Shown one piece after another: positions 8,402 through 17,825 of a DNA stretch of 64,000 nucleotides (position 1 is its first letter; each line of letters begins with the position of its first letter). The notes beneath the pieces were generated by a model. That model had not been told where the DNA came from. It worked only from the letters and a program-made list of their open reading frames with translations, and did not search any database. Source of the DNA: Candidatus Methylomicrobium oryzae (GTDB lineage: Bacteria; Pseudomonadota; Gammaproteobacteria; Methylococcales; Methylomonadaceae); assembly GCF_016745425.1 (NCBI RefSeq), contig NZ_JAERVK010000001.1, positions 353,733 to 417,732 of the forward strand, read 5' to 3'. The position numbers were made by a program, and so were the translations under genes.

Positions 8402-9352
8402 CTATTGGTCTTCTACGACTTGGCTTTCGCCGGGCACTTCGTCGACGGTTTCCGGCTCCGGATTCTGAAGATATTCCAGGCGCGCCAGCGCTTCGGTTTT
8501 TACAGGGGACAAAATGCTCAGAACGCTCGCGATTTTGTCGCGGATATCGCGGCGGTCGATGATCATGTCGACCGCGCCGTGTTCCTGCAAAAATTCGCTG
8601 CGTTGAAAGCCTTCCGGCAGCTTTTCACGCACGGTCTGTTCGATGACGCGGGGGCCGGCGAAGCCGATCAGTGCGTTCGGTTCGGCGGCATTAATGTCGC
8701 CCAGCATCGCCAGGCTCGCCGAAACGCCGCCCATGGTCGGATCGGTCATAAACGAAATATACGGAATGCCGGCCTCGGACAGTTTGGTCAGCGCGGCGCT
8801 GGTCTTCGCCATCTGGAACAGCGAAAACAAGGATTCCTGCATCCGGGCGCCGCCGCTTGCGGTAAACACGATGAAGGGACAGCCGAGTTCCAGGCTCTTG
8901 TTTACGCCGCGCATGAAGCGCTCGCCGACGACCGATCCCATCGAGCCGCCCATGAAGTTGAAATCAAATGCGGCCGCGACGATGTCGGAACCCTTCAGTT
9001 TGCCTTTCATTACGACCAGAGCGTCGTTTTCTTTCGTCTGCTTTTGCGCCTGAGCGATACGGTCCTTATATTTCTTGCTGTCCCGGAATTTCAATGGGTC
9101 GGTCGGCTTAATGCCTTTGCCGATTTCCTCCCGATTTTCTGCGTCCAGGAAAATGTCCAGCCGAGTCCGCGCCGAAATGCGCATATGATGTTCGCATTTC
9201 GGACAAACATGCAGATTTCTTTCCAGCTCCAGCGCATAAAGAATTGCATTGCAGTTGGGACATTTATTCCACAACCCTTCAGGCACGGCTCCTTTTTTAT
9301 TGGAGTTTTCCGTTCTGATGGTAGACGGAACCAGTTTCTGAAACCAACTCAT
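8402..9352 (-). CDS. accD: Acetyl-CoA carboxylase carboxyltransferase subunit beta
   Basis: 316 residues starting [10 protein letters not shown], the family's usual N-terminus (an ATG two codons upstream is less likely). A four-Cys zinc ribbon (Cys31, Cys34, Cys50, Cys53) precedes the crotonase-fold carboxyltransferase core with [12 protein letters not shown] and the [12 protein letters not shown] oxyanion region. With AccA it transfers the carboxyl group from biotin to acetyl-CoA, starting fatty acid synthesis. A short acidic tail follows the core. It sits between trpA and folC. Confidence 0.97.
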   Translation of the reverse strand: MSWFQKLVPSTIRTENSNKKGAVPEGLWNKCPNCNAILYALELERNLHVCPKCEHHMRISARTRLDIFLDAENREEIGKGIKPTDPLKFRDSKKYKDRIAQAQKQTKENDALVVMKGKLKGSDIVAAAFDFNFMGGSMGSVVGERFMRGVNKSLELGCPFIVFTASGGARMQESLFSLFQMAKTSAALTKLSEAGIPYISFMTDPTMGGVSASLAMLGDINAAEPNALIGFAGPRVIEQTVREKLPEGFQRSEFLQEHGAVDMIIDRRDIRDKIASVLSILSPVKTEALARLEYLQNPEPETVDEVPGESQVVEDQ

Positions 9353-9435
9353 TGTCATTGTGCCTCGTTGCGCGCTTTAACGCGGTTGTCGTGTAACTAC
9401 TCACCCCCAGAGTCAAATACTCGAGTAAGCGTGAA

Positions 9436-9472
9436 GCCCCTCTTTGAAAAAGAGGGGTAGGGGAGATTTTTT
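9436..9472. repeat. Short hairpin repeat, intact copy
   Basis: cccctcttt / aaagagggg arms with a 3-base loop (9436-9456), then taggggagatttttt. The T-run makes it terminator-like on the plus strand, which is antisense to the genes here. The same two halves flank the composite repeat at 2585-2901. Confidence 0.65.
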
Positions 9473-10276
9473 TTAATTATCCATGGCCTGGCGCATCGCG
9501 CTCAGCATGGCGATGATTGCGCTTTTGGCGCGTTCGGGATCGTCCGGATTCGCTTCGATATGGCTGATCAACGCACTGCCGACCACGACGCCATCGCCGA
9601 TGCCGGCGACGGTTCTGGCGGTCTCCGCATCTTTCACGCCGAAGCCGATGCCGACCGGTAGGCTGGCGTTCGCGCGGATCTCCTTGAGTTTTTGCTCTAC
9701 ATCGGCGGTGTTCAAATGCCCCGCGCCGGTGACGCCTTTCAGCGATACATAATAAAGGTAACCCGATCCGATCTCACCCATTTTTTTGATCCGTTCCGCG
9801 CTGCTGTTCGGCGCCAGCAAAAAGATCGTATCGATGTCGCGCGCCTTCAATTCGGCGGCGCAAGCTTCGCCTTCCTCGGGCGGCAGGTCGACGGTCAGCA
9901 CGCCGTCGACATCGGCCCGCTGTGCGGCATTGGCAAAGCCCTCATAGCCCATCGCTTCGATCGGGTTCAGATAGCCCATCAGCACCAGCGGCGTTTTGGT
10001 ATCGGTGCGCCGAAACTCCATCGCGATTTCCAGCGTACGACGCAGGCTCATTTTGTGTGCGAGCGCGCGTTCGCTGGCGCGCTGGATCACCGGGCCGTCG
10101 GCCATCGGATCGGAAAACGGCACACCCAGTTCGATTACGTCGGCACCGGCCTTTACCATTGCATGCATCATGGGCACCGTGAAAGCGGGGTTCGGATCGC
10201 CCGCGGTAATGAACGGGATCAGCGCCTTGCGGCCGTTTTGGGACAGTTCTTCGAATTTGGCGGCTAATCGGCTCAC
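9473..10276 (-). CDS. trpA: Tryptophan synthase alpha chain
   Basis: 267 residues, TIM-barrel enzyme that cleaves indole-3-glycerol phosphate to indole and glyceraldehyde-3-phosphate. The catalytic Glu and Asp lie in [14 protein letters not shown] and near [12 protein letters not shown]. Phosphate-binding glycines are in [10 protein letters not shown] and GVVVGSALI. Its ATG overlaps the trpB stop by four bases, as expected for stoichiometric synthesis of the alpha2-beta2 complex. Confidence 0.97.
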   Translation of the reverse strand: MSRLAAKFEELSQNGRKALIPFITAGDPNPAFTVPMMHAMVKAGADVIELGVPFSDPMADGPVIQRASERALAHKMSLRRTLEIAMEFRRTDTKTPLVLMGYLNPIEAMGYEGFANAAQRADVDGVLTVDLPPEEGEACAAELKARDIDTIFLLAPNSSAERIKKMGEIGSGYLYYVSLKGVTGAGHLNTADVEQKLKEIRANASLPVGIGFGVKDAETARTVAGIGDGVVVGSALISHIEANPDDPERAKSAIIAMLSAMRQAMDN

Positions 10277-11475
10277 AGTAAAATTCCCTCGCGTTTGGCC
10301 ATCGTCTGCATATCTTTGTCGCCGCGGCCGGACAGATTGACAATGATGATCTGGTCTTTGTTCATCGTCGGCGCCAGCTTCATCGTATAGGCCATCGCAT
10401 GGCTCGATTCGAGCGCCGGAATGATGCCTTCCATGCGAGTCAGCGCGTAGAAGCCTTCGAGTGCTTCGTCGTCGGTGATCGCGACATAGTTCGCGCGGCC
10501 GGTGTCTTTTAGCCAGGAATGCTCGGGGCCGACGCCCGGATAGTCGAGTCCTGCCGAGATCGAATGGGTTTCGATGATTTCGCCGTCGTCGTCGGCCATC
10601 AGATAGGTGCGGTTGCCGTGCAGTACACCTGGGCGGCCTGCCGACAGCGGCGCGGAATGACGTCCGGTTTCAATCCCGTCGCCGGCCGCTTCGACGCCGT
10701 ACATTTTGACGCTCTCGTCGTCGATAAACGGATAGAACAGGCCGATCGCGTTCGAGCCGCCGCCGACGCAGGCGACCAGCGCGTCGGGCAGGCGTCCGGT
10801 CATTTCCTGGCATTGCTGCTTCGCTTCGCGGCCGAGAATGGCCTGGAAGTCGCGGACCATGGCCGGGTAAGGGTGCGGACCCGCAACCGTGCCGATGATA
10901 TAAAAGGTGTTATCGACATTGGTCACCCAATCGCGAAGCGCTTCGTTCAGTGCGTCTTTCAGCGTTTTCGAACCGGATTCGACCGCGACGACTTTCGCGC
11001 CCAAGAGCTTCATCCGGTAGACGTTCAGCGATTGGCGAGCGACATCGACCGCGCCCATGTAAACGACGCATTCGAGGCCAAGACGGGCCGCCACGGTCGC
11101 GGTCGCGACGCCGTGCTGGCCGGCGCCGGTTTCGGCGATGATCCGGGTCTTGCCCATCCGCTTGGCGAGCAGGGCCTGGCCGACGGTGTTGTTGATCTTG
11201 TGCGAGCCGGTATGGTTCAGGTCTTCGCGTTTCAGGTAGATCTGCGCGCCGCCGAGTTCGCGGCTCCAGCGTTCGGCATAGTACAGCGGCGACGGCCGGC
11301 CGACGTAATGCTGCAGATCGGCATCCAGTTCGGCCAGAAAGTCGGAGTCCTGCAAATAGCGGTGGTAGGCTTCGTTAAGTTCTTGGATCGGCCGAATCAG
11401 CGTTTCCGCGACGAACGTTCCGCCGTAGGGGCCGAAATGCCCCCGCGCGTCGGGCATATTGTATTTATTTGTCAT
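10273..11475 (-). CDS. trpB: Tryptophan synthase beta chain
   Basis: 400 residues. PLP enzyme that condenses indole with serine. The Schiff-base lysine is Lys93 in [10 protein letters not shown], and the phosphate cup is [10 protein letters not shown]. The start at 11475 ([19 protein letters not shown]) lies inside the end of trpF with an 11-base overlap; a second Met six residues later is an alternative. It forms the complex with the overlapping trpA. Confidence 0.97.
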   Translation of the reverse strand: MTNKYNMPDARGHFGPYGGTFVAETLIRPIQELNEAYHRYLQDSDFLAELDADLQHYVGRPSPLYYAERWSRELGGAQIYLKREDLNHTGSHKINNTVGQALLAKRMGKTRIIAETGAGQHGVATATVAARLGLECVVYMGAVDVARQSLNVYRMKLLGAKVVAVESGSKTLKDALNEALRDWVTNVDNTFYIIGTVAGPHPYPAMVRDFQAILGREAKQQCQEMTGRLPDALVACVGGGSNAIGLFYPFIDDESVKMYGVEAAGDGIETGRHSAPLSAGRPGVLHGNRTYLMADDDGEIIETHSISAGLDYPGVGPEHSWLKDTGRANYVAITDDEALEGFYALTRMEGIIPALESSHAMAYTMKLAPTMNKDQIIIVNLSGRGDKDMQTMAKREGILL

Positions 11476-12103
11476 AATTTATTGTGTCACCCTTATTAAC
11501 TTCTGTTAAAAACGCCGCCATTCGGACTGCGTCTTTAACGCCTTTAGCCGCTTCCACCCCGCTGCTGACATCCAGCGCATAAGGTTTAACCGTCCGTACC
11601 GCATCACAGGCGTTTTCCGGATTCAAGCCGCCCGCCAAAATGATCGGCAAGCCGCATTGTTCAGGAATCATGTTCCAGTCGAAAAGGCTGCCGGTGCCGC
11701 CTTTCGCATCCGGATGCCACGCGTCGAGCAAGAGTCCCGCCGCATCGTGATATTGCCGCGCCAGCTCTGCGATATCGGTGCCGGGCTTGACCCTGACCGC
11801 CTTGATATAAGGTTTGCGGTAAAGCCTGCAGTCCTCGGGCGCCTCATCGCCGTGAAACTGCAGGCAATCGATCGGCACGTGCTGCAGAATTTCCCGTATC
11901 CGCGCCTCTTTCTCATCGACGAACAACGCGACGGTCGTCGTGAACGCGGGCAGGGCGTCGGTTATTCGAAGCGCCCGATCAATGTCGACGTTGCGCGGGC
12001 TCGGCGGATAAAACACCAGGCCGACCGCATCGGCGCCGAGCAACGCGGCCTGTCTCGCGTCCTCGGCACGCGTAAAACCGCAAATTTTAACGCGAGTTCG
12101 CAT
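11465..12103 (-). CDS. trpF: Phosphoribosylanthranilate isomerase
   Basis: 212 residues starting [12 protein letters not shown], with the catalytic Cys in KICG and the catalytic Asp in LLDAWH. Converts phosphoribosylanthranilate to its ribulose form in tryptophan synthesis. The upstream part of the open frame is unlike the family, so the ATG at 12103 is chosen. First gene of the trpF-trpB-trpA-accD... run; the promoter should lie in the 354-base gap upstream. Confidence 0.95.
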   Translation of the reverse strand: MRTRVKICGFTRAEDARQAALLGADAVGLVFYPPSPRNVDIDRALRITDALPAFTTTVALFVDEKEARIREILQHVPIDCLQFHGDEAPEDCRLYRKPYIKAVRVKPGTDIAELARQYHDAAGLLLDAWHPDAKGGTGSLFDWNMIPEQCGLPIILAGGLNPENACDAVRTVKPYALDVSSGVEAAKGVKDAVRMAAFLTEVNKGDTINYDK

Positions 12104-12457
12104 AAAGTGATATGGGAATTTAAGAAAAAAACCAAGCCCTATAGAATACCATAAAAGGCGGCCGTGCTTGATTCCGAAAATTCGCCGGTTCTGGATCGGG
12201 GGATTTTTTAAATTCAAACCGAAACATGGCCGATTTTCGCTACATTTGCAGAGGCCAGGCTTTCAGATAAAGTTGCGCCATTTGAATAAGTCCGTGCTTC
12301 ATTTACAATGGACGGTTTGTTGTCTCGGCTGAACAGAGTGCGGCCGGAGGCTTGCCAGGCTTCGAAAATCTGGCCGGTTTATGATGGACAATGTGCAAAA
12401 TATGCTTTGATCGGTGCGTTAAAAAACGATGCCGGCAATGACGGTTGGATGAGATAG
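12104..12457. other. Divergent intergenic region, trpF / gnnA
   Basis: No gene recognised. It must hold the outward promoters for the minus-strand trpF operon and the plus-strand oxidoreductase, but I could not pick a clear -35/-10 pair, attenuator or Trp-codon leader peptide. Confidence 0.5.
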
Positions 12458-13387
12458 ATGAAAAAATTAAGATGCGCGGTAATCGGCACAGGCTACCTTG
12501 GCAAGTTTCACGCGGAAAAATACGCTTCGCTGCCGGACTGCGAGCTGGCCGCGGTGGTCGATATCGACGAGGCGGCCGCCCATAACATTGCGGAGAAACA
12601 CGGCGCGAAGGCGGTGACCGACTACCGGGAGCTCTTGGGTCAGATCGATGCGGTCAGCGTAGTCGTGCCGACCACGCTGCATCATCGGGTGGCGAAGGAT
12701 TTTCTATCCGCCGGCGCGCACGTGCTGGTCGAAAAACCGATTACCGTCACGCTGGAGGAGGCCGACGAGCTAATCGCGATTGCGGATCAAGAAAGCCGGA
12801 TCTTGCAGGTCGGCCATCTGGAGCGTTTCAATCCGGCCGTGCTCGGGCTCGACAAGGAAGAAAAGCCGCTGTTCATTGAGTCGCACCGGCTGGCGCCGTT
12901 CAATCCACGCGCGAACGACGTCAGCGTGGTACTCGATTTGATGATTCACGACATCGATATCATTCTGGCTTTGGTCGATTCGGAAGTCGAGCGGATCGAT
13001 GCAAGCGGCACGGCAGTGCTGACACAGGGCACCGATATTGCGAACGCGCGTCTGTTGTTCAAAAACGGCTGCGTCGCGAATGTGACCGCCAGTCGGATCA
13101 GTATGAAGCTGGAACGCAAAATGCGCCTGTTCCGGCCGTCTTCGTACGTGTCGGTCGACTTCCAGAACCGCGTCTTGACCAAGCACCGCACCGGCGACAA
13201 GGAAATGTTTCCCGGCATTCCCGAGATCGTGACCGAAGAGTCGGTATTTGCGACCAGCGACGCGCTGCTGGAAGAAATCCGGCATTTTATCGCCTGCATA
13301 CAAACCGGCGAAAAGCCGCTGGTGCCGGGCGAGGCGGGCAGAAGAGCGCTGGCGACTGCAATCAGGATTACCGAACTCCTGAATTAA
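12458..13387 (+). CDS. gnnA: Gfo/Idh/MocA oxidoreductase, probable UDP-GlcNAc 3-dehydrogenase
   Basis: 309 residues. N-terminal Rossmann fold with VIGTGYLGKFHAEKY, a DYRELLG...SVVVPTTLHH stretch and the family motif VLVEKPITVT, followed by VGHLERFNPAV and a C-terminal alpha/beta domain. Gfo/Idh enzymes oxidise sugars or sugar nucleotides with NAD(P). The partner aminotransferase 140 bases downstream points to the GnnA/GnnB pathway, which oxidises and transaminates the 3-position of UDP-GlcNAc for lipid A with amide-linked acyl chains (described in Acidithiobacillus ferrooxidans). The family call is firm; the GnnA call is inference, since Wbp-type O-antigen enzymes also pair this way. Confidence 0.65.
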   Translation: MKKLRCAVIGTGYLGKFHAEKYASLPDCELAAVVDIDEAAAHNIAEKHGAKAVTDYRELLGQIDAVSVVVPTTLHHRVAKDFLSAGAHVLVEKPITVTLEEADELIAIADQESRILQVGHLERFNPAVLGLDKEEKPLFIESHRLAPFNPRANDVSVVLDLMIHDIDIILALVDSEVERIDASGTAVLTQGTDIANARLLFKNGCVANVTASRISMKLERKMRLFRPSSYVSVDFQNRVLTKHRTGDKEMFPGIPEIVTEESVFATSDALLEEIRHFIACIQTGEKPLVPGEAGRRALATAIRITELLN

Positions 13388-13395
13388 GATTATAT

Positions 13396-13467
13396 GTAGG
13401 GTGGATAAGCGAAGCGCATCCACCGTGGTGGCAGCGTTGGTGGATGCGCTTCGCTTATCCACCCTAC
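13396..13467. repeat. Long perfect inverted repeat, GTAGG...CCTAC family
   Basis: Two perfect 29-base arms (13396-13424 and 13439-13467) around a 14-base loop. The arms start gtagggtggataagcgaag and end with its complement. This is the best-preserved member of the repeat family in the window. As RNA it would form a very stable hairpin between the two sugar-nucleotide genes. Confidence 0.9.
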
Positions 13468-13527
13468 CTTCAACCTCATCGTTCCCACGCAGCGAGGGAA
13501 TGATAATTTTTTCTATAAACTCAAGGT

Positions 13528-14634
13528 TTGAAAAAAATGATCCCAATGGTAAACCTGAAGGCCCAATACGCCGAAATCAAGGACGAGGTCGAGCAAGGGC
13601 TCGCCGAGACGATCGCGAACTGTTCGTTCATTCTCGGTCCGAACGTACACGCATTCGAACAGGAATGCGCCGATTATCTGGGCGTCAAGCATGCGATCGG
13701 CGTCGCTTCCGGCACCGACGCGCTGCATCTGGCGCTGATCGCGGAAGGCATCGGCCCCGGCGATGAGGTGATCACGACCGCGTTCACGTTTATCGCAACC
13801 GCCGAGGCGATCCGCTATGTCGGCGCGAAGCCGGTGTTCGTCGATATCGATCCGAAGACCTTCAATATTTCCCCGGAGGCGATCGAGCAGGCGATCACGC
13901 CGAACACCAAAGCGGTGATGCCGGTGCATCTGTTCGGCCAGCCGGCGGACATGGCACGGATCACCGCAATCTGCGCGCAGCACAATCTGAAACTGATCGA
14001 AGACTGCTGCCAGTCGTTCGGCGCCTCGATCGGCGGCAGGCAGACCGGCGCGATCGGCGACGCGGGCGGTTATAGCTTCTTTCCGAGCAAGAACCTCGGC
14101 GCCTACGGCGACGGCGGCCTGGTCGTGACCAATTCGGACGCGGCCGCCGAAACGATCAAAATGCTGCGCAACCACGGTTCGAAGGTGCGCTATTACCACG
14201 ACATCATCGGCTACAACAGCCGTCTCGACGAGATGCAGGCGGTGATTCTGCGCGCGAAACTGAAACGGATCGACCGCTACAACGGCGCGCGCCGCCGCGC
14301 CGCGCACCGGTATTCGGAACTGATGGCCGACCTGCCTTTGACCACGCCTTTCGAAGACGGCATCGGCGAGCATGTGTACCATCAGTACACCTTATTGTGC
14401 GACCGCCGCGACGAAGTGATGAAGGCGCTGCAGGAAAACCGGATCGCCTCGGCGATTTATTATCCGGTGCCGCTGCACCGACAGAACGTGTTCAAAGACG
14501 AATGCGCCGGCGTCAGCCTGCCGAATACTGAACGGGTCGCGGCGACTTGCCTGTCCTTGCCGATCTGCTCGGAGCTGGATGATCAGACGATCGAGAAGAT
14601 CGCCGGCGTGATTCGCGGCGTGTTGAAAGGCTGA
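13528..14634 (+). CDS. gnnB: DegT/DnrJ/EryC1 sugar aminotransferase, probable GnnB
   Basis: 368 residues. PLP-dependent aminotransferase acting on nucleotide-linked keto sugars. Family segments are MVNLKAQYAEI, GVASGTDALHLAL, EDCCQSFGAS and the Schiff-base lysine Lys188 in FFPSKNLGAYGDGG; the C-terminal part includes YNSRLDEMQAVILRAKL. With the upstream dehydrogenase it would install an amine on a UDP-sugar, GlcNAc3N if the GnnA assignment holds. Separated from gnnA by the strong inverted repeat at 13396-13467, so the downstream gene may depend on partial read-through. Confidence 0.7.
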   Translation: MKKMIPMVNLKAQYAEIKDEVEQGLAETIANCSFILGPNVHAFEQECADYLGVKHAIGVASGTDALHLALIAEGIGPGDEVITTAFTFIATAEAIRYVGAKPVFVDIDPKTFNISPEAIEQAITPNTKAVMPVHLFGQPADMARITAICAQHNLKLIEDCCQSFGASIGGRQTGAIGDAGGYSFFPSKNLGAYGDGGLVVTNSDAAAETIKMLRNHGSKVRYYHDIIGYNSRLDEMQAVILRAKLKRIDRYNGARRRAAHRYSELMADLPLTTPFEDGIGEHVYHQYTLLCDRRDEVMKALQENRIASAIYYPVPLHRQNVFKDECAGVSLPNTERVAATCLSLPICSELDDQTIEKIAGVIRGVLKG

Positions 14635-14635
14635 T

Positions 14636-15157
14636 TCATAAACCGCTCTCGGCACCCCGTTGGCGCCAGAGCATTTTGAAGGTCGGCGTCAGATTCGTGT
14701 CGTCGGCCTTGACGCGGGCATCGATTTCATCGGGCCCAAACCAGCCGCCTTCGTCGATCTCGTCGGCGGCAAGTTCGAACGGCCCGTTGTGCGTGACGAG
14801 GTAAACCTGGACGAACTCCATCCCGTTTTCGGCCGTGGGCGGGATTTTGAAAACCCGTGCTAAAGGACCTTCGTGTTCTACGCCGAGTTCTTCGCGCAGT
14901 TCCCGCACCGCGCTGCCGTCGTAATCCTCATCCGCGTCGACATGGCCGGCGGCCGAGGTATCCCAAAGTCCCGGATTCAGATCCTTCAGCATCGAACGTT
15001 TTTGCAGGAACAGCCGTCCGGAATCGTCGAATACCAGAATATGCACCGCGCGGTGCATCATTCCCGAGGCATGCACGATATGGCGGGCGCAAGTGCCGAT
15101 CACATTGTCGTTTTCGTCGACGACCGCCAGCAATTCCTGAGAGGGGAGTGGTTTCAT
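14636..15157 (-). CDS. Nudix hydrolase, YfcD / IPP-isomerase-like
   Basis: 173 residues from MKPLPSQELLAVVDENDNV. The complete Nudix box runs from Gly in AAGHVDADED to REELGVEHEG with the expected G-x5-E-x7-REUxEExGU spacing. The N-terminal ...VIGTCARHIVHASGMMHRA resembles YfcD and isopentenyl-diphosphate-isomerase-like members. It hydrolyses a nucleoside-diphosphate-linked substrate that sequence cannot name. A longer start at 15226 is possible. It converges on the aminotransferase gene with only one base between stops. Confidence 0.85.
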   Translation of the reverse strand: MKPLPSQELLAVVDENDNVIGTCARHIVHASGMMHRAVHILVFDDSGRLFLQKRSMLKDLNPGLWDTSAAGHVDADEDYDGSAVRELREELGVEHEGPLARVFKIPPTAENGMEFVQVYLVTHNGPFELAADEIDEGGWFGPDEIDARVKADDTNLTPTFKMLWRQRGAESGL

Positions 15158-15330
15158 GACTCGATCGAATTTATCCGGATTGATTTTCGCAGCATCTTGA
15201 ACCGAGGCGGCAGAGTGCCGATGCATTCAGACGAATTATAAAACAGCGGCGGGGCGAGGAGAGGAAAAAAATCAGAGGGGGAAATCCGTTTCCGCCCGAC
15301 TCGCGGCGGGCGGAACGTAAGGTCAGCGCC

Positions 15331-15912
15331 TTAACCGGCTCTGCCGGCTTCGGTTGCGGCAGGTACTTCGAGCAGACGGCCGGATTTGCAGTCGTAAATA
15401 TAACCGTAAACCGGAATTTCGCGCGGCACCAGCGGATGGCTCTTGATCCGCTGAACGTCTTCGAGCACGCTTTGCTCCTGGTTCGAAATCGTTAGCCAGT
15501 CGATATAATTGCCTTCGGCCGAGCCCGGACCTGCGCCGCTGTCGTGCCAGCCGCTGGCGTCGATCGAGGCTGTTTTCAAGCTGCTGTTCAGCAGGCGGCG
15601 CATGATTTCGTCGGTAAACAATTCCATGCCGCAGTTGGTGTGGTGAATCACGAACCATTCTCGGGTGCCGAGCAGTTTATAGGAGATGACCAGGGAACGG
15701 ATCGCGTCGTCGCTGGCGCGGCCGCCCGCATTCCGGATCACATGCGCGTCGCCTTCGGATAATCCTGCGTATTTGGCCGGGTCGAGGCGCGCATCCATAC
15801 AGGTCAGAATCGCAAAGTGTCTGCCCGGCGGCAGGGGCAGGTCGCCTTTATCGCCGAAGTTATCGACATAATCCCGGTTGGCGGCCAAGACTTCATTCAG
15901 AATTTTGCTCAT
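15331..15912 (-). CDS. Beta-class carbonic anhydrase
   Basis: 193 residues. The zinc ligands are Cys38 in CMDARLDP, His91 and Cys94 in HHTNCGM, with the Asp40-Arg42 dyad of the class. Interconverts CO2 and bicarbonate, supplying carboxylases or balancing CO2 produced in C1 oxidation. Cytoplasmic, as there is no signal peptide. Divergent from a LysR regulator that may control it. Its 5' leader carries a terminator-like hairpin described separately. Confidence 0.93.
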   Translation of the reverse strand: MSKILNEVLAANRDYVDNFGDKGDLPLPPGRHFAILTCMDARLDPAKYAGLSEGDAHVIRNAGGRASDDAIRSLVISYKLLGTREWFVIHHTNCGMELFTDEIMRRLLNSSLKTASIDASGWHDSGAGPGSAEGNYIDWLTISNQEQSVLEDVQRIKSHPLVPREIPVYGYIYDCKSGRLLEVPAATEAGRAG

Positions 15913-15962
15913 GAGTGCCTCTTATCGTTATTATTGGGGAAATCAAAAAAGCGGCCGATACA

Positions 15963-16008
15963 AAAAAACCGCTTGGTCTTGTCTCTTTCGATGCACAGGG
16001 CCAAGCGG
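15963..16008 (-). promoter_or_regulatory. Terminator-like hairpin in the carbonic anhydrase leader
   Basis: On the minus strand the arms ccgcttgg / ccaagcgg, extendable by about two pairs, enclose a loop of roughly 24 bases and are followed by seven T. It lies 50 bases upstream of the carbonic anhydrase ATG and downstream of the AT-rich promoter region. This is the layout of a transcription attenuator. No gene on the minus strand ends here, so a simple gene terminator is unlikely. Confidence 0.5.
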
Positions 16009-16080
16009 CTTTCAACTATCTCCGAGGTGTAATATACCCCACTAAACCCAGGCTTTAAATAGTGTTATAAATTTATAAAA

Positions 16081-16099
16081 TATAAACTTATCGTTTATA
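16081..16099. promoter_or_regulatory. Dyad operator upstream of the LysR gene
   Basis: Perfect 7-base arms tataaac / gtttata with a 5-base spacer, fitting the T-N11-A rule of LysR-type boxes. It lies 8 bases before the regulator's ATG and on the promoter side of the divergent carbonic anhydrase gene. Candidate site for autoregulation and control of the neighbour. Confidence 0.5.
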
Positions 16100-16107
16100 G
16101 TAAGACG

Positions 16108-17022
16108 ATGGGTAAATTGAATAATATGCAGGTATTCTGCCGGATCGTCGAACTCGGCACTTTTGCGGCAGTCGCCCGTGAAATGAACCTGTCCGCGATG
16201 ATGATCAGCAAATATGTCGCGCAGCTCGAAGAATCGCTCGGGGTCGCGCTCTTGAACCGGACAACGCGCCAGATCAGCCTGACCGAGGCCGGAGAAATTT
16301 ACTATCACCGCAGCAAGCAGTTGCTGGACGATTTCCGGGAATTGGACGAATCGACCTCGCAGCTCGGCCGGAAAGTGCGCGGCGTATTGAAAATCAGCGC
16401 CCCGATCGACTTCGGCGGACTGTTCATGGTGCCGGCGATCGAGGCGTATCAGCACGAATATCCCGACGTGAAAATCTTGATGACTCTGCACAACAGCCGG
16501 GTGAATCTGAGCGAAGGAAACTTCGACCTGTCGATTTTGGTCACTGATACGCTGGATCTCGGCGTGGTGGCCAGGAAGATCGCCGAGACGCGGCTGTGCG
16601 TTTACGCATCGCCCGAGTATATCGCAGCCCACGGCAAACCGGAACGGATAGAAGAACTTAGCGAACACCGCTGCCTGCATTACATCGATACGCCGCACCG
16701 CGATTACTGGATTTTCCGGACCGGCAACCAGGAGACCAAAATTAAAACCCACTGGCATTTCGCCTCGAACAACGGCCGCGCTTTGTGCCAGGCGGCGGCG
16801 TTGGGGATGGGCATTACTCAGGCGCCGGAGTTTTCGGTCGCGAACTATCTGGCGCAAGGTAAACTGGTCGAGGTATTGCAGGAGTTCCGGATTCCATCCC
16901 TGGCGATTTATGCGATTTATTTACACAGGCGGTTTTTGCCTGCCAAGCTGACGACGTTTGTTGATTTTCTGGCCGGGTATTTTTCCGAAAACAGTTTGTC
17001 CGGTACGGTAAGGCCGATTTGA
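16108..17022 (+). CDS. LysR family transcriptional regulator
   Basis: 304 residues. The N-terminal winged helix-turn-helix (FCRIVELGTFAAVAREMNLS, then VAQLEESLGVALLNRTTR and ISLTEAGEIYY) is textbook LysR. Residues from about 90 on form the periplasmic-binding-protein-like effector domain, beginning GVLKISAPIDFGGLFMVPAI. The subgroup resembles the DsdC/AaeR/YafC-like regulators with a Leu/Met-rich recognition helix. The effector is unknown. Divergent orientation to the carbonic anhydrase gene and a dyad at 16081-16099 suggest local control. Confidence 0.92.
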   Translation: MGKLNNMQVFCRIVELGTFAAVAREMNLSAMMISKYVAQLEESLGVALLNRTTRQISLTEAGEIYYHRSKQLLDDFRELDESTSQLGRKVRGVLKISAPIDFGGLFMVPAIEAYQHEYPDVKILMTLHNSRVNLSEGNFDLSILVTDTLDLGVVARKIAETRLCVYASPEYIAAHGKPERIEELSEHRCLHYIDTPHRDYWIFRTGNQETKIKTHWHFASNNGRALCQAAALGMGITQAPEFSVANYLAQGKLVEVLQEFRIPSLAIYAIYLHRRFLPAKLTTFVDFLAGYFSENSLSGTVRPI

Positions 17023-17162
17023 GGCGAAGGAAAGATGCTCACTTCGCGGTAGCGTCATTCGGAATGGGAACGGCTGCGTTCCGCTTAACCGTCTCCAGTT
17101 CAAATTTATTGAGTGAGTTCGTTCATCACGGACTTGGCCGTTAATCAACTACTGTATTTACA

Positions 17163-17768
17163 ATGGCAAGACGAAGCCAACATACTCTCCCTGAAATCAA
17201 GGCGATGGTGCTCCAGGCGGCCGAAACGCTGGTCGCGGAAGAAGGCAGCAAGGCGCTGACGATGCGCAATGTCGCTTTCGAGATCGGCTACACGGTCGGC
17301 AGCATCTACATGGTGTTCGAGAACATGAACGACCTTGTGTTGCATTTGAACGCGCGCACGCTCGATGCGTTGATCGAACAGTTCGATGGCCTGCCATCCG
17401 ACGGTCCGGCGGAAGCGATCGAAGCGATTGCGGGGATTTATCTGCATTTCGCCAGCCGGCATTTCAACTGCTGGAACCTGATTTTCGAACATCGTCAGCC
17501 GGCAGGGGAAGCGTTTCCGGACTGGTACCGTGAAAAGATCGATCAGGCATTTTCCCGCTTCGAAGCGGAATTCAAGCGGCTCGCGGAAGATCGTCCGGAT
17601 GACCAGGTCAGGCAGGCCGCACGCGCTTTATGGGGCGGGGTCCACGGCATCTGCATGCTGTCGCTGACAGGCAAGTTCGCGGTCGCCGGCGCGGACGACA
17701 TGGAAGCCGGCGTGAAGCTGCTGGTTCGGCATTTTCTCGGCAGCTGGCGGAGCCGGGGTATGCCGTAG
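17163..17768 (+). CDS. TetR/AcrR family transcriptional regulator (WHG domain)
   Basis: 201 residues. The TetR DNA-binding region is at residues 10-57: a helix AAETLVAEEGSKALTMRNVAFEIG and recognition helix TVGSIYMVFENMNDLVLHL. The C-terminal part with ALWGGVHGICML matches the WHG (Trp-His-Gly) ligand domain of a TetR subgroup. The effector and target cannot be named. It converges on hypB with only about 40 bases between stops, so no functional link to hydrogenase is implied. Confidence 0.9.
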   Translation: MARRSQHTLPEIKAMVLQAAETLVAEEGSKALTMRNVAFEIGYTVGSIYMVFENMNDLVLHLNARTLDALIEQFDGLPSDGPAEAIEAIAGIYLHFASRHFNCWNLIFEHRQPAGEAFPDWYREKIDQAFSRFEAEFKRLAEDRPDDQVRQAARALWGGVHGICMLSLTGKFAVAGADDMEAGVKLLVRHFLGSWRSRGMP

Positions 17769-17792
17769 ACGTTTGGGCGATAATGTCTTTCC

Positions 17793-17825
17793 AGACCTGC
17801 CAGGTTTTTAAAACTTGGCAGGTCT
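17793..17825. repeat. Palindrome covering the hypB stop codon
   Basis: agacctgccaggttttt / aaaacttggcaggtct, a near-perfect 33-base palindrome between tetR and hypB. The hypB TAA (17808-17810) lies in its centre, so the last few HypB codons are read from the repeat. It can act as a bidirectional terminator for the convergent genes. Confidence 0.75.

Noticed and set aside
8405..9460. 351-codon open frame antisense to accD
   Set aside because: accD is unmistakable; the antisense product has no recognisable domain and its length follows from codon bias.
12104..12457. Trp leader peptide / attenuator upstream of trpF
   Set aside because: No short frame with clustered Trp codons and no terminator-antiterminator pair could be identified on the minus strand.
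13513..14382. 289-codon open frame antisense to the sugar aminotransferase
   Set aside because: Composition (many Arg, His, Val, Asp) is the usual shadow of a GC-rich gene and no motif is present.
16042..16857. 271-codon open frame antisense to the LysR gene
   Set aside because: The plus-strand LysR protein has a full helix-turn-helix and effector domain; the antisense product has nothing recognisable.
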